From assembly GCA_017854795.1 (NCBI GenBank), contig JAFMHB010000022.1, forward strand, positions 1-36,118: DNA of 36,118 bases, read 5' to 3'. A model generated the notes under the pieces. That model ran no database searches, had not been told where the DNA came from, and was given only the letters and a program-made list of their open reading frames with translations. Shown in pieces: positions 7,901 to 15,237 of this stretch. The position numbers and the translations under genes are program-made. The stretch's first letter is position 1; every line of letters starts with the position of its first letter. The stretch comes from Candidatus Nanopelagicales bacterium (GTDB taxonomy: Bacteria > Actinomycetota > Actinomycetes > S36-B12).

Positions 7901-8798
7901 ATTGGCGCAACCACGGTAGTAGTAATTCAGTAAATGCACGTGGATTTTCTTCGTGAGGAAAGTGACCGGTGGGCATAATTGCGCGTGTATACGAGCCACT
8001 CACCATCGGCTGGTTCTCGACTAGGTCATGAATGATCATGGGATCGTGTTCGCCGAAAATATCAAGTACGGGAACGCTGACCGGTTGTTCAATCGAGTCT
8101 TGAAAACGTCGGCCATCAGCGCGGTAGAGGGAGCGAATTGCCCAGCGGTGAAATTCAATTGCTGTGTGGGCCGTTGGCCAATTCTGATAAGCGGCTTGCA
8201 TGACTCCGCGGACCTCGGGGGTAACCCACGAGGGATCATGTGAATATTTTTCCAGAAAATCCCCAATATTTTGACCACCGTTTTTGGTGTAATAGCGCTC
8301 AGGGATAAATGGCAATTGAAGCCGGGTGATGTAGGACAAACCTGAACGTTGCGCATTGTTTCGCAAAAGTGAATTGCGCAATATTCTCGGGTGTGCACCA
8401 GCAACACTGACGAGAGACTTCACCGCATCAGGACTCTGCGCGGCAATAGTCCAACCGATTATTGACCCGACACCATGCCCGACCACACTTGCTTTCACCT
8501 CACCCAATGAACGGATCACGCTGACACAGTCGCGGGCCAAAGTCGTGGGGTCGTATCCCTGCGGGGGGTGATCCGAGCCACCATATCCACGTAAATCCAT
8601 GGCTACTACGCGGTAGCCGGCCCCAGCCAACGGTGCGATTAATTCGCGCCACGTCCACCAAAAACTGGGGAAACCGTGTAGTAGAAGAACGGCGGGACCG
8701 GCACCCATCTCAACTACGTGAAATCGTGCACCGTTGGCAGACACATTGTGGTGGGTCCAGGGACCTGTCCTTGCTATCGCCGAATCGGGAGTGATCAC
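7887..8798 (-). CDS. Alpha/beta hydrolase, EphE-like, without a recognisable nucleophile
   Basis: The 303-residue fold is an epoxide-hydrolase-like alpha/beta hydrolase: oxyanion motif LLHGFPSFWWTWRE, then MDLRGYGGSDHPPQGYD, acid residue in DIFGEHDP and catalytic His in MPTGHFPHEENP. It corresponds to EphE (Rv3670), which lies in the same neighbourhood in M. tuberculosis. The nucleophile elbow reads VVGHGVGSIIGW (Gly107-His-Gly-Val-Gly111), so the Asp or Ser expected at position 109 is Gly. The enzyme may be inactive or use another residue. It starts at GTG 8798 without a clear ribosome-binding site and sits 13 bp after the holin-like gene. Confidence 0.85.
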   Translation of the reverse strand: MITPDSAIARTGPWTHHNVSANGARFHVVEMGAGPAVLLLHGFPSFWWTWRELIAPLAGAGYRVVAMDLRGYGGSDHPPQGYDPTTLARDCVSVIRSLGEVKASVVGHGVGSIIGWTIAAQSPDAVKSLVSVAGAHPRILRNSLLRNNAQRSGLSYITRLQLPFIPERYYTKNGGQNIGDFLEKYSHDPSWVTPEVRGVMQAAYQNWPTAHTAIEFHRWAIRSLYRADGRRFQDSIEQPVSVPVLDIFGEHDPMIIHDLVENQPMVSGSYTRAIMPTGHFPHEENPRAFTELLLPWLRQYAGA

Positions 8799-8811
8799 TT
8801 AGATGCTTGGG

Positions 8812-9204
8812 TTATTCGGCGCGTTTATTTAGCGCAGCAAGTGAATCGGAAGTTTTATTCCATTCTTCACGAGCCACATTAGGGGCCTTGATGGCCTTAC
8901 CCTTGCCCTTCATCACGATCCCTAGGACCCCGGCGAGGAGAAAAAGGACCACGGCAACAATGAGGAAGCCAGCCCAAACGGGCAAGCCCAGTGCCACAAG
9001 GGAGTAGGCGATTGCGATGAGAAGAAAAATTCCACCCATGCTGATAAGTGAAATTGCGATGACCGCTAGGAGTGAAATTTGACCAATTGTTTTGCTGGTC
9101 TGGGAGAGCTCGGTGGTTGTTAAGTTCACTTGGGCGGTGAGTAGACGTTTACCGTCACTGATCGTGTTCGTGACCAGTTGTTTCAGGCTCGGCTGCGGTG
9201 CCAT
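8812..9204 (-). CDS. Holin-X (YqjE/DUF1469-like) family membrane protein
   Basis: A 130-residue protein with an amphipathic N-terminal helix (SLKQLVTNTISDGKRLLTAQ), two long hydrophobic helices (about 45-70 and 74-98) and a Lys-rich cytoplasmic tail. This is the layout of the putative actinobacterial Holin-X, superfamily III proteins, which are mostly chromosomal and not phage-encoded. The function is unknown. A strong GGAAGGAG lies 6 nt before the ATG at 9204; it can pair with CCTTC just after the nhaA stop. The small gene lies between nhaA and the hydrolase in the operon. Confidence 0.82.
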   Translation of the reverse strand: MAPQPSLKQLVTNTISDGKRLLTAQVNLTTTELSQTSKTIGQISLLAVIAISLISMGGIFLLIAIAYSLVALGLPVWAGFLIVAVVLFLLAGVLGIVMKGKGKAIKAPNVAREEWNKTSDSLAALNKRAE

Positions 9205-9212
9205 GTGAATCT

Positions 9213-9229
9213 CCTTCCGAACCCGAAGG
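9213..9229 (-). promoter_or_regulatory. Hairpin covering the ribosome-binding site of the holin-like gene
   Basis: On the minus strand CCTTC, seven bases and GAAGG can pair directly after the nhaA TAA. The GAAGG arm is part of the GGAAGGAG Shine-Dalgarno of the next gene. A ribosome finishing nhaA would open the hairpin, which would couple translation of the two genes. Confidence 0.45.
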
Positions 9230-10531
9230 TTACCGCGGATCGGGCTTTGATTCGCCTTCCCCCTGCAGATTCTTGTTCAGATCCGCTTCTCGATCTTGTT
9301 GGGCCACTTCAATTTCCTCCATCCGTGCGTACGCTCGGCTGCGGGAGAGCAGCATGAAGGCTGCGATTGCTGCGGCTATCACGGAGGCTACTAGGACCGC
9401 GATCTTGGCGTTTTCTAGGTAAAGTTCGTTGTCGGCGTATCCCAATTCGCTGATCAGCAGGGCAACCGTGAAACCTACTCCACCCAAGAAGCCCACCGCC
9501 GAGACATCACGCCAGGAAATACCAGGGCTCAAACTCGCTCGGGTAAATCGAGCCATGATCCACGCCATTCCCACAATGCCAATCGGTTTACCTAACACCA
9601 GACCGATCATGATTCCTAAGGCAATCGGAGATTGCAAAGGTTCGATGATTCCGGTGGCGCGCAGATCAACTCCGGCGGCGAAGAGCGCAAAGATAGGAAT
9701 GGCAAATCCGGCGCTGATTGGATGAATAATATGGATCAGAGTGTCTGCGGGTGCTTTCTTCTCACCCGGATCCAACCGCACTCTGGTCAAAAATCCGAAT
9801 GCAACGCCTGCAACCGTTGCGTGTACGCCGCTCTTGTAACAGAAATACCAACCGAGAATCACTAAAGGGATGTAAATAATGGGTGATGAAATGCGGTATT
9901 TCTGCAACAGCCAGTAGCCGAGTAGCGAAAACAAGAAAGCTGCGAACCAGACCATGGCAAACTTGTCGGAGTAGAAAATTGCAATAACGCTAATCGCGCC
10001 CAAGTCGTCAACTACAGCGAGCGTGAGGAGAAAAGCACGCAATGCAACGGGAAGTTTGCGACCGAAAACGGCGAGAACCGCAAGCGCGAATGCAATATCG
10101 GTTGCCATGGGTATTCCCCACCCTTTAAGTGAACCGTCCGCCAGGGTGGCGTTGACAATTACGTAAAAAAGCGCGGGTATGGCCATGCCACCGATCGCTG
10201 CCGCGGCAGGGACTACGGCTTGAGCAGGCTTGGATAAAGACCCGAGAACTAACTCGTGTTTCAGTTCCAATCCCACAACAAAGAAGAAAATCGCTAACAG
10301 AGCGTCGGCTGCCCAAACCCCTAGCGAGAGGTTGAGACCAAGGTCAGCAGGTCCAATTTTGTAGTCGACCATGTTGAAGTAGCTGTCGCCCCACGGGGAG
10401 TTCGCCCACACCAAGGCAACGACTGCGGCAAAGAGCAGAATCGCCCCACCGATAGTTTCATCTCGCAACTGAGCGAGCAGCCACCCGCGTTGGCCGAGGC
10501 TTGGACGCGTCATGATCTCGTTGTTGCCCAC
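9230..10531 (-). CDS. nhaA: Na+/H+ antiporter NhaA
   Basis: NhaA exchanges sodium for protons across the inner membrane and controls pH and sodium load. The 433 residues show twelve hydrophobic helices and the key acidic residues: Asp145 in MATDIAFAL and the pair Asp175-Asp176 in LAVVDDLGAI, matching Asp133, Asp163 and Asp164 of E. coli. The C-terminus adds a polar tail of about 40 residues. The GTG at 10531 is preferred over an ATG six codons inside because a TAGGGT hexamer ends 6 nt before it, as at other leaderless starts in this window. It is the first gene of a six-gene minus-strand operon. Confidence 0.95.
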   Translation of the reverse strand: MGNNEIMTRPSLGQRGWLLAQLRDETIGGAILLFAAVVALVWANSPWGDSYFNMVDYKIGPADLGLNLSLGVWAADALLAIFFFVVGLELKHELVLGSLSKPAQAVVPAAAAIGGMAIPALFYVIVNATLADGSLKGWGIPMATDIAFALAVLAVFGRKLPVALRAFLLTLAVVDDLGAISVIAIFYSDKFAMVWFAAFLFSLLGYWLLQKYRISSPIIYIPLVILGWYFCYKSGVHATVAGVAFGFLTRVRLDPGEKKAPADTLIHIIHPISAGFAIPIFALFAAGVDLRATGIIEPLQSPIALGIMIGLVLGKPIGIVGMAWIMARFTRASLSPGISWRDVSAVGFLGGVGFTVALLISELGYADNELYLENAKIAVLVASVIAAAIAAFMLLSRSRAYARMEEIEVAQQDREADLNKNLQGEGESKPDPR

Positions 10532-10537
10532 GAAGCC

Positions 10538-10543
10538 ACCCTA
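10538..10543 (-). promoter_or_regulatory. -10 element of the nhaA operon (leaderless start)
   Basis: On the minus strand TAGGGT is followed by six bases and then the nhaA GTG. Just upstream, 10546-10557, is the 12-bp palindrome AAAAACGTTTTT, an A/T-rich element that could help promoter opening or bind a regulator. Confidence 0.5.
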
Positions 10544-10590
10544 CTAAAAACGTTTTTTGGAAAGGGTGTGGGCAGAGAGACGGTGCGTGA

Positions 10591-12555
10591 TTAGTCGTCG
10601 GTGCTGGAGGATTCAAGTCCCGCAGAAATGAGGTTTATGACTGAGGGGTCGGCGAGGGTCATTGAATCCCCAATCTCGCGATGCTCGGCAACATCTTGTA
10701 ATAGCCGTCGCAGAATTTTTCCTGAGCGAGTCTTGGGGAGTTCGGGAACGATCATGATTTTCTTTGGTTTCGCGATCGCGCCGATTTCGTTGGAAACATG
10801 ATTGCGAAGTTCAGTGACCAGACTTGTACCGTCTTGACCTTCCATTCCTCCACGCAGAATCACAAACGCAACAATTGCTTGACCGGTCGTTTCATCAGCT
10901 GCCCCGACCACTGCTGCCTCAGCAACCGATGGGTGGGAAACCAGTGCTGATTCCACCTCCGTTGTTGAAATTCGGTGCCCGGAAACATTCATGACATCGT
11001 CAACTCGGCCCAATAACCACAGGGCACCGTCATTATCGAGTTTTGCGCCGTCACCTGCGAAGTAATACTGCGGCCACTTAGACCAGTAGGTATCAACAAA
11101 TCGTTGATTGTCGCCCCAGATCCCGCGCAACATTGCGGGCCACGGTTCGGTGAGAACTAAGAAGCCCCCCTTTCCATTCCCCAAGGGAGTTCCTGCGTCG
11201 TCGACCACAGCCACACCTATTCCGGGGAGTCCTCGCATTGCCGACCCTGGTTTCGTGGCGGTGACACCGGGTAACGGAGAAATCATGATGCCACCTGTTT
11301 CTGTTTGCCACCACGTATCAACAATCGGACATTTGTTACCACCGATAACAGAGCGGTACCACATCCAGGCTTCAGGGTTAATGGGTTCACCGACGGATCC
11401 GAGTACGCGAAGCGAACTCAGATCATGTGAGGCAGGAAGTTCGTCACCCCACTTCATGAAGGTGCGAATTGCGGTGGGGGCCGTGTACAAAATCGTGACT
11501 CCGTGGCGTTCAATGATGTCCCACCAGCGATCCTTGCCCGGTGTGTCGGGAGTGCCTTCATAAATAACTTGGGTGACCCGGTTGGCGAGTGGCCCATACA
11601 CAATGTAGGAGTGACCGGTCACCCAACCAATATCGGCGGTGCACCAATAAACGTCAGTGTCGGGTTTAAGATCAAAAACCACTCGGTGCGTGTATGCAAC
11701 TTGGGTCAGGTAACCGCCGGTCGTGTGCAAAATTCCTTTTGGCTTACCGGTTGTACCAGATGTGTACAGGATAAATAGCGGGTGCTCCGAATCAAATGCG
11801 ACCGGAGTGTGTTCTGATGATTGACTTTCAACGAATTCATGCCACCACACATCTTTGGGTCCCCAAGTGATTTCATTTCCGCAACGCTGAACAACGAGAA
11901 CATGATTTACCGATGGGCTGGCAGCCACTGCTTCATCAACTGCCGGCTTGAGAGACATCACGCTGCCTCGTCGATTTTGGCCATCGGCGGTGATCACCAG
12001 TTTCGCCTGAGCATCGTGAATTCTGCTGCGTAATGCTTCAGCACTAAAACCGGCAAAGACCACTGAATGAACTGCCCCAACCCGGGCGCAGGCCAGCATT
12101 GCGACAACTGCTTCAGGGATCATTGGCATGTAAATTGCGATTCGATCGCCAGCGCTTATTCCTAGTTCGGTCAGGGCATTGGCTGCCTTGCACACTCTTT
12201 CCATGAGTTCCCGATAGGTGATGTTGAGCTGATCACCGGGCTCACCTTCGAATTGCAGCGCGACTTGATCACCGTGTCCGGCATGGACGTGCCGGTCAAC
12301 ACAGTTGTAAGCGACATTGAGTTTTCCACCAACGAACCATTTGGCAAAGGGTGCGTCAGACCAGTCAAGGACATCAGTGAAGTCGTTGTCCCAATCCAAT
12401 TCGCGAGCTTGCTTTGCCCAAAAACCTAAACGGTCCGCTTCCGCTTCCTCGTATATTCCGGCGTTGACATTGGCGTTGGCTGCGAATTCTGGGCTCGGCA
12501 TAAATGTGCGATTCTCTTGCGACAGATTGTCGAGGGTTTTCTGGATTTCACTCAT
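10591..12555 (-). CDS. acs: Acetyl-CoA synthetase (AMP-forming)
   Basis: Acs activates acetate to acetyl-CoA through acetyl-AMP. The 654 residues carry the adenylation signatures LFILYTSGTTGKPKGILHTT (the P-loop-like motif), DTWWQTETGG, the hinge region in WLLGRVDDVMNVSGHR and the C-terminal PKTRSGKILRRLL with the catalytic, acetylatable Lys. Length is normal for the family. An AAGGAG lies 11 nt before the ATG. Acs also lies in this part of the M. tuberculosis chromosome (Rv3667). It is divergent from the Fic-like gene and separated from nhaA by 59 bp. Confidence 0.97.
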   Translation of the reverse strand: MSEIQKTLDNLSQENRTFMPSPEFAANANVNAGIYEEAEADRLGFWAKQARELDWDNDFTDVLDWSDAPFAKWFVGGKLNVAYNCVDRHVHAGHGDQVALQFEGEPGDQLNITYRELMERVCKAANALTELGISAGDRIAIYMPMIPEAVVAMLACARVGAVHSVVFAGFSAEALRSRIHDAQAKLVITADGQNRRGSVMSLKPAVDEAVAASPSVNHVLVVQRCGNEITWGPKDVWWHEFVESQSSEHTPVAFDSEHPLFILYTSGTTGKPKGILHTTGGYLTQVAYTHRVVFDLKPDTDVYWCTADIGWVTGHSYIVYGPLANRVTQVIYEGTPDTPGKDRWWDIIERHGVTILYTAPTAIRTFMKWGDELPASHDLSSLRVLGSVGEPINPEAWMWYRSVIGGNKCPIVDTWWQTETGGIMISPLPGVTATKPGSAMRGLPGIGVAVVDDAGTPLGNGKGGFLVLTEPWPAMLRGIWGDNQRFVDTYWSKWPQYYFAGDGAKLDNDGALWLLGRVDDVMNVSGHRISTTEVESALVSHPSVAEAAVVGAADETTGQAIVAFVILRGGMEGQDGTSLVTELRNHVSNEIGAIAKPKKIMIVPELPKTRSGKILRRLLQDVAEHREIGDSMTLADPSVINLISAGLESSSTDD

Positions 12556-12588
12556 TACCGTTGGTGCTCCTTAAATTCGCGTGGTTCT

Positions 12589-12594
12589 AACTTA
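12589..12594 (-). promoter_or_regulatory. Candidate -10 element of acs
   Basis: On the minus strand TAAGTT lies 33 bases before the acs ATG and would give a leader of about 25-30 nt with the AAGGAG inside it. No clear -35 is seen and no Crp-type palindrome was found in this intergenic stretch. Confidence 0.35.
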
Positions 12595-12666
12595 CCGAAA
12601 TCTTGGCACCGAGTGCGGGCAGATAAAGAATCTTAGGTCTTTTGTTCGTTCCATATGACGGATATG

Positions 12667-12672
12667 TACCGT
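12667..12672 (+). promoter_or_regulatory. -10 element of the Fic-like gene (leaderless start)
   Basis: TACCGT is followed by six bases and the ATG at 12679. The same hexamer at the same spacing stands before the HAD gene, and at one base more before the lipoprotein hydrolase gene. It decides the start against an ATG 24 bases further upstream. Confidence 0.55.
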
Positions 12673-12678
12673 TGCGTT

Positions 12679-13431
12679 ATGGCGACCCCACCCCTTGACG
12701 TGATTGCCGGGTGGGAACAAGTTCAACAATTCACCAATGCGGCGAGGGCTGACATTGACGAGCTGCTGTGGAGACGTGATATCCGAGCAGCCTCAACCGA
12801 AGTGGCTCAGAGTTCCATTGCACGAGGTGGCGCGGATTCAGCGGCTCTTGAAGGGGCAGACCTTGTTGGGGTTGAAGAATCGCCGATGGGAAAAGTCTTC
12901 GCTGCAAGTTTGGCCATCACGGCTGAAGCCCCCAAATTTAATGAGATCTGGATGCGGGCGCCATTACAGGCGATCACCGGGCTTCACACACTTGTTGCGA
13001 AAGAGTTTGTTGACGAAGACAGGTTGGCTCGCCCGAGGTTAAACCAAGAGGCCGATGACCCCCTACACATTGGATTTCTGCCAGACCACCAGGAAATTCC
13101 TGGTGCACTAATGCGTCTGTCACAGCAATGTTCAACAACAAAAGTCCCTGCGGTAATTGAAGCCGGGTACGTCCATGGTGAAATCATGCGCTTGCGTCCA
13201 TTTACCTGGGGGTCAGGGCTCGTTGCTCGCGCTACCGTTCGCACGGTTCTGAGCGCCAGAAGCCTTGATCCGTCCAATTTTTCCATCCCTGAAAACGGAA
13301 TGTTCGAATCGAATCGGACCGCCTACGTCGCAGCGATCCGAGACTTTGCGACCGGGACCCAAGAAGGGATTGAGAGTTACTACGCGTGGTTCTCTGCCAG
13401 CATTGGACTTGGCGCAAGAGCGGCAGGTTAA
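12679..13431 (+). CDS. Fic-like protein with degenerate active-site motif
   Basis: The 250 residues match an actinobacterial family often labelled oxidoreductase but related to Fic proteins, which transfer AMP or other groups to target proteins. Near residues 166-184 the sequence reads HGEIMRLRPFTWGSGLVAR. This follows the Fic signature H-x-F-x-(D/E)-G-N-G-R-x-x-R but has Arg at the catalytic His position (before PF), Trp at the acidic position, Ser for Asn and Leu for the first Arg. An upstream segment SAALEGAD resembles the SSAIEG segment common before Fic domains. AMP transfer is therefore unlikely. It is divergent from acs, as in other actinobacteria. Its stop codon lies in an inverted repeat next to the permease promoter. 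Confidence 0.7.
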   Translation: MATPPLDVIAGWEQVQQFTNAARADIDELLWRRDIRAASTEVAQSSIARGGADSAALEGADLVGVEESPMGKVFAASLAITAEAPKFNEIWMRAPLQAITGLHTLVAKEFVDEDRLARPRLNQEADDPLHIGFLPDHQEIPGALMRLSQQCSTTKVPAVIEAGYVHGEIMRLRPFTWGSGLVARATVRTVLSARSLDPSNFSIPENGMFESNRTAYVAAIRDFATGTQEGIESYYAWFSASIGLGARAAG

Positions 13432-13447
13432 CCACCGTTAGTGGTTA
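13429..13447. promoter_or_regulatory. Inverted repeat, candidate operator of the ABC permease gene
   Basis: TAACCAC and GTGGTTA form perfect 7-bp arms around a 5-nt centre. The right arm overlaps the TAGGCT -10 hexamer of the permease gene by two bases, and the left arm contains the stop codon of the Fic-like gene. The placement fits a repressor operator better than a terminator, as no T-run follows. Confidence 0.5.
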
Positions 13448-13451
13448 GGCT
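13446..13451 (+). promoter_or_regulatory. -10 element of the ABC permease gene (leaderless start)
   Basis: TAGGCT is followed by CTTTAC and the ATG at 13458. No Shine-Dalgarno sequence is present before this ATG. Confidence 0.5.
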
Positions 13452-13457
13452 CTTTAC

Positions 13458-14366
13458 ATGACCAAGTTACGGCACCCGCTGGCTGGTGTTGTGGTCACGA
13501 TTATCGCGGTGTTGTGGACGATTCCCACGTTTAGCCTGCTCGTCACCTCTTTTCGACCACCATGGGCAGAGTTCGGTTCCGGCTGGTGGACGGTATTTAC
13601 CCAACCCAACCTAACTCTGAACAATTACCAAGCCGTGCTGACCGGTGGCGAATATTTACCCGGTGGCATTACACCGTACTTCTTCAATTCAATTGTTGTT
13701 GCAATTCCGGCGACAATTTTTCCCATCGCCTTAGCCGCGATGGCGGCCTATGCCTTGAATTGGATGCGAGTTCGTGGGGCAATATTTATTCTTCTTGCGA
13801 TCGTTGCCCTACAGGTCGTCCCCATTCAAATGGCCCTTTTGCCACTCTTGGACATGTTTAACACTGGCTGGTCACTGGGTCCAATTCCAATCGTCCCCAC
13901 CTTTGAAAACCCAGAAACGGGGCGCTCTTTGCTCGCGGGTAACTTCATCACGCTCTGGATAGCGCATACGATTTTTGCGCTCCCTTTTGCTATCTATTTA
14001 CTCTTTGTTTTTGGGGCCAAGGTTCCGAAGGAATTAATGGAGGCTGCTCGCGTTGATGGTGCAAGTCATCAATATATTTTTCGCAAAATATACCTACCTC
14101 TCACCATTCCTGCGCTGGCATCCGTTGCAATCTTCCAATTCATTTGGGTGTGGAATGACTTACTGATTGCAATTTCCTTTGTTGGTGGCGGTCCCCAAGT
14201 TGCGCCGATCACTGCCTATCTCTCTTATCTCAACGGAGGTTTTGGCCAGAACCAGCACTTGCTCACAGCGGCTGCATTTGTCGCGATTGCAGTCCCACTC
14301 GCTATTTTCTTTGCGTTACAACGCTTTTTTGTTCGTGGACTAACCACCGGTGCAATAAATTCCTAG
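13458..14366 (+). CDS. Orphan sugar ABC transporter permease (MalG type)
   Basis: The 302-residue protein has six predicted membrane helices and the cytoplasmic EAA loop that docks the ATPase (EAARVDGASHQYIFRKIYLP), as in MalG-type permeases of the CUT1 carbohydrate importers. Such importers need a second permease, a binding protein and an ATPase; none of these is in the window. The gene stands alone between a Fic-like gene and a convergent HAD gene, with its own promoter and an inverted repeat at it. Partners may be encoded elsewhere, or this may be a remnant of a larger operon. Only 2 bp separate it from the HAD gene. Confidence 0.88.
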   Translation: MTKLRHPLAGVVVTIIAVLWTIPTFSLLVTSFRPPWAEFGSGWWTVFTQPNLTLNNYQAVLTGGEYLPGGITPYFFNSIVVAIPATIFPIALAAMAAYALNWMRVRGAIFILLAIVALQVVPIQMALLPLLDMFNTGWSLGPIPIVPTFENPETGRSLLAGNFITLWIAHTIFALPFAIYLLFVFGAKVPKELMEAARVDGASHQYIFRKIYLPLTIPALASVAIFQFIWVWNDLLIAISFVGGGPQVAPITAYLSYLNGGFGQNQHLLTAAAFVAIAVPLAIFFALQRFFVRGLTTGAINS

Positions 14367-14368
14367 AT

Positions 14369-15151
14369 TTATGAACGGAGGCTTCGACGCTTTGCGTACC
14401 AAGTGATTCCCACTGCAACGGCACCGATAGCTACGCCAGCACTTGCGGCGATCGCTTGACGTTTTTCAACCTTTGCTTTCATCGATACTGGTTTTGCAAA
14501 GTCAAGAACGTCCCAGCCACGCTCCACAGCAATCGCGCGAAGTTCGCTATCGGGGTTAACGGCCCGAGGGTTACCGACCGCCTCAAGCATAGGTAAATCT
14601 GTTTGAGAGTCAGAGTATGCGAAACATTCAGAGAGAACGAAGCCATGATCTAATGCCAGAGAGTGCACGGCTTCAGCTTTGCCTTCACCGTATGCATAAA
14701 AAATAATTTCACCCGTGTATTTGCCGTCAACGATTGCAACTTGAGTACCGATCGCTAAATCAGCACCAAGGCGCGCAGCAATTGGCTCAACCATTTCATT
14801 CCCGGAAGTTGAAATGACTATGACTGTGTGACCCTGCTCCTTGTGCAAATTAATCAGGTCAACAGCTTCTTGGTAAACGAGAGGATCAATGAGCGTGTCG
14901 AGAGTCTCGGTAACAATCGCCTGGACTCTTGCAGCATCCCATCCGGTGACAAGTTGGGACATGTATTCCCGCATTGCTTCCATTTGGTCGTGGTCGGCGC
15001 CGGAAGCGAGGAACATGAACTGGGCATAGGCGCTGCGCATCACGTCGGTTCGACCGATGAGACCTTCTTTGTAAAACGGCTTAGCGAACACGAATGAACT
15101 TGATTTAGCCAAGATTGTCTTGTCTAGGTCAAAGAACGCGGCCACGGGCAT
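14369..15151 (-). CDS. HAD-IB family phosphatase with C-terminal membrane anchor
   Basis: A haloacid-dehalogenase phosphatase related to SerB. Motif I is FFDLDKT (Asp8 nucleophile, Asp10), motif II ISTSG, motif III a Lys in GEGKAEA, and motif IV YSDSQTDLPML. The last 40 residues contain a hydrophobic stretch (AIAASAGVAIGAVAVGITWY) ending in a positive tail, so the protein is probably membrane-attached. The ATG at 15151 is chosen because TACCGT lies 6 nt before it; an ATG six codons upstream has no well-placed ribosome-binding site. The M. tuberculosis equivalent is Rv3661, next to ssd. The substrate is unknown. Confidence 0.88.
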   Translation of the reverse strand: MPVAAFFDLDKTILAKSSSFVFAKPFYKEGLIGRTDVMRSAYAQFMFLASGADHDQMEAMREYMSQLVTGWDAARVQAIVTETLDTLIDPLVYQEAVDLINLHKEQGHTVIVISTSGNEMVEPIAARLGADLAIGTQVAIVDGKYTGEIIFYAYGEGKAEAVHSLALDHGFVLSECFAYSDSQTDLPMLEAVGNPRAVNPDSELRAIAVERGWDVLDFAKPVSMKAKVEKRQAIAASAGVAIGAVAVGITWYAKRRSLRS

Positions 15152-15157
15152 GGAACC

Positions 15158-15163
15158 ACGGTA
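15158..15163 (-). promoter_or_regulatory. -10 element of the HAD gene (leaderless start)
   Basis: On the minus strand TACCGT is followed by GGTTCC and the ATG at 15151, identical in hexamer and spacing to the promoter of the Fic-like gene. Confidence 0.55.
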
Positions 15164-15237
15164 ACGCATACCTTGGGTTGTCCACAGATTTTAAATCCAC
15201 TATTAACAAATATGTCATTTGGGCGTTGAGTTCAGTC

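Noticed and set aside
8812-9204. Holin-like gene as evidence of a prophage
   Set aside because: Proteins of this family are common chromosomal genes, and no other phage gene is present.
13434-13444. An 11-mer shared with 35147-35157 (ACCGTTAGTGG)
   Set aside because: Many 11-mers recur by chance in 36 kb, and the palindromic arms around it at 13429 are not kept at 35147.
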